Shown in pieces: positions 6,630-7,231 of a stretch of 7,231 nucleotides of DNA. Every line of letters begins with the position of its first letter. Positions within the stretch are counted from its first letter, which is position 1. The notes below the pieces were generated by a model. That model made no database searches. It worked only from the letters and a program-made list of their open reading frames with translations, and was not told the origin of the DNA. The translations under genes and the position numbers were made by a program. Source of the stretch: Acetobacterium sp. (lineage in GTDB: Bacteria; Bacillota; Clostridia; Eubacteriales; Eubacteriaceae); the NCBI GenBank assembly GCA_022013395.1, contig JAKLQL010000131.1:1-7231 (forward strand), written 5' to 3'.

Positions 6630-7229
6630 GATATATTTATTTACCAGGCGATAAGCGGTGGTTTGACTTAGTCCCAGCGATTCGGCCATGTCGTTGATAT
6701 TATCGTAAATCTCATAATAATCTTCAATAATTCCTCGCTTGTAGTTTTCAACCAGGTCGTCAAAAATGACCTGTCTTTTTTTGATACCCTCGTTGGCAAA
6801 AAAAGCACCCAACTGTTCTGGTAATTTATCAGCACCGATGACACTGCCAAGACTCATCACCGCCATTTGTTCCACAGCATTTTTAAGCTGCCGCACATTT
6901 CCTGGCCAGTCATATTGAATCAGTGATTCAATTACTTGATTGGAAAAAACTTTATTTTGATTATATTTTTTGTTGTACTCTTTTAAATAATACTGGGCAA
7001 TGGGGAAAATATCATCCCGTCGTTCCCGCAGAGCAGGGACAGTTTGCGTGATTCCGTTAATTCGCCAGTACAGGTCCTCCCGAAACGTATTTTTTGCTAC
7101 TAATTCTGCCAGATTTTTATTGGTAGCCGTGATGATCCGGGTATTCACGGTTTTAGATTCCAGGCCGCCAACTGAGGTGAAACGCTGATTTTCCAGAAAA
7201 TCAAGGAGCTTGACCTGAATATTGGGAAG
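6621..7229 (-). CDS. Sigma-54-dependent transcriptional activator, C-terminal part (5' end outside window)
   Basis: The - strand frame is open to the right edge; the GTG at 7148 is internal. The visible 202 residues begin with LPNIQVKLLDFLENQRFTSVGG and VNTRIITATN, the second half of the AAA+ domain that contacts sigma-54 RNA polymerase and hydrolyses ATP. The FREDLYWRI motif supplies the arginine finger region, LRERRDDI follows, and WPGNVRQLKN is the sensor II motif. Walker A, Walker B and the GAFTGA loop should lie just outside. After a linker, a short helix-turn-helix (DMAESLGLSQTTAYRLVNKY) binds the enhancer DNA; it resembles the TyrR-type HTH of PAS-containing activators. The N-terminal sensory domain, and so the signal, is not visible. 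I see no -24/-12 promoter in the spacers of this window, so its target is probably elsewhere, likely upstream of it. Confidence 0.95.
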   Translation of the reverse strand, partial: LPNIQVKLLDFLENQRFTSVGGLESKTVNTRIITATNKNLAELVAKNTFREDLYWRINGITQTVPALRERRDDIFPIAQYYLKEYNKKYNQNKVFSNQVIESLIQYDWPGNVRQLKNAVEQMAVMSLGSVIGADKLPEQLGAFFANEGIKKRQVIFDDLVENYKRGIIEDYYEIYDNINDMAESLGLSQTTAYRLVNKYIKK

Positions 7230-7231
7230 CA

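Overview
The window looks like chromosomal DNA of an anaerobic Gram-positive bacterium of the Clostridia, most like the Acetobacterium/Eubacterium group. This is inferred from moderate G+C with A/T-rich spacers, strong GGAGG-type ribosome binding sites, a Bce-type transporter/two-component module, ChW repeats on a secreted protease (a family known mainly from clostridia) and a sigma-54-dependent activator. The species cannot be fixed from the sequence alone. No rRNA, tRNA, CRISPR array, insertion sequence or phage gene is visible.

Left region (1-2602, + strand): the 3' part of a BceB/FtsX-like ABC permease, then after about 200 nt with a likely promoter of its own, an OmpR-type response regulator and an intramembrane-sensing histidine kinase overlapping by 4 nt (ATGA). 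In Bce-type systems the transporter detects a cell-wall-active peptide, signals through the kinase, and the regulator raises transporter expression. Here the transporter lies upstream of its probable regulators. The ATPase subunit, if present, lies outside the window to the left.

Middle region (2603-4351): a DUF2252 (COG4320-like) gene on the - strand is broken by a frameshift at about 3676-3687; both halves otherwise keep the family motifs. A spacer divides it from the next gene, which is preceded by a possible 19-codon leader ORF.

Right region (4344-7231): a secreted S8 subtilisin-like protease with signal peptide, propeptide, full catalytic triad and three C-terminal ChW repeats; then a small monocistronic gene (85 aa, tentatively RDAC family) with its own promoter and a hairpin directly before its ribosome binding site; then a strong terminator shared with the convergent 3' end of a sigma-54 enhancer-binding activator that runs off the right edge.

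Most of the window is recognisable families. I do not see a clearly new multi-gene system. The points worth a second look are the DUF2252 frameshift, the overlapping leader ORF before the protease, the hairpin beside the ribosome binding site of the small gene, and the protease/ChW architecture.
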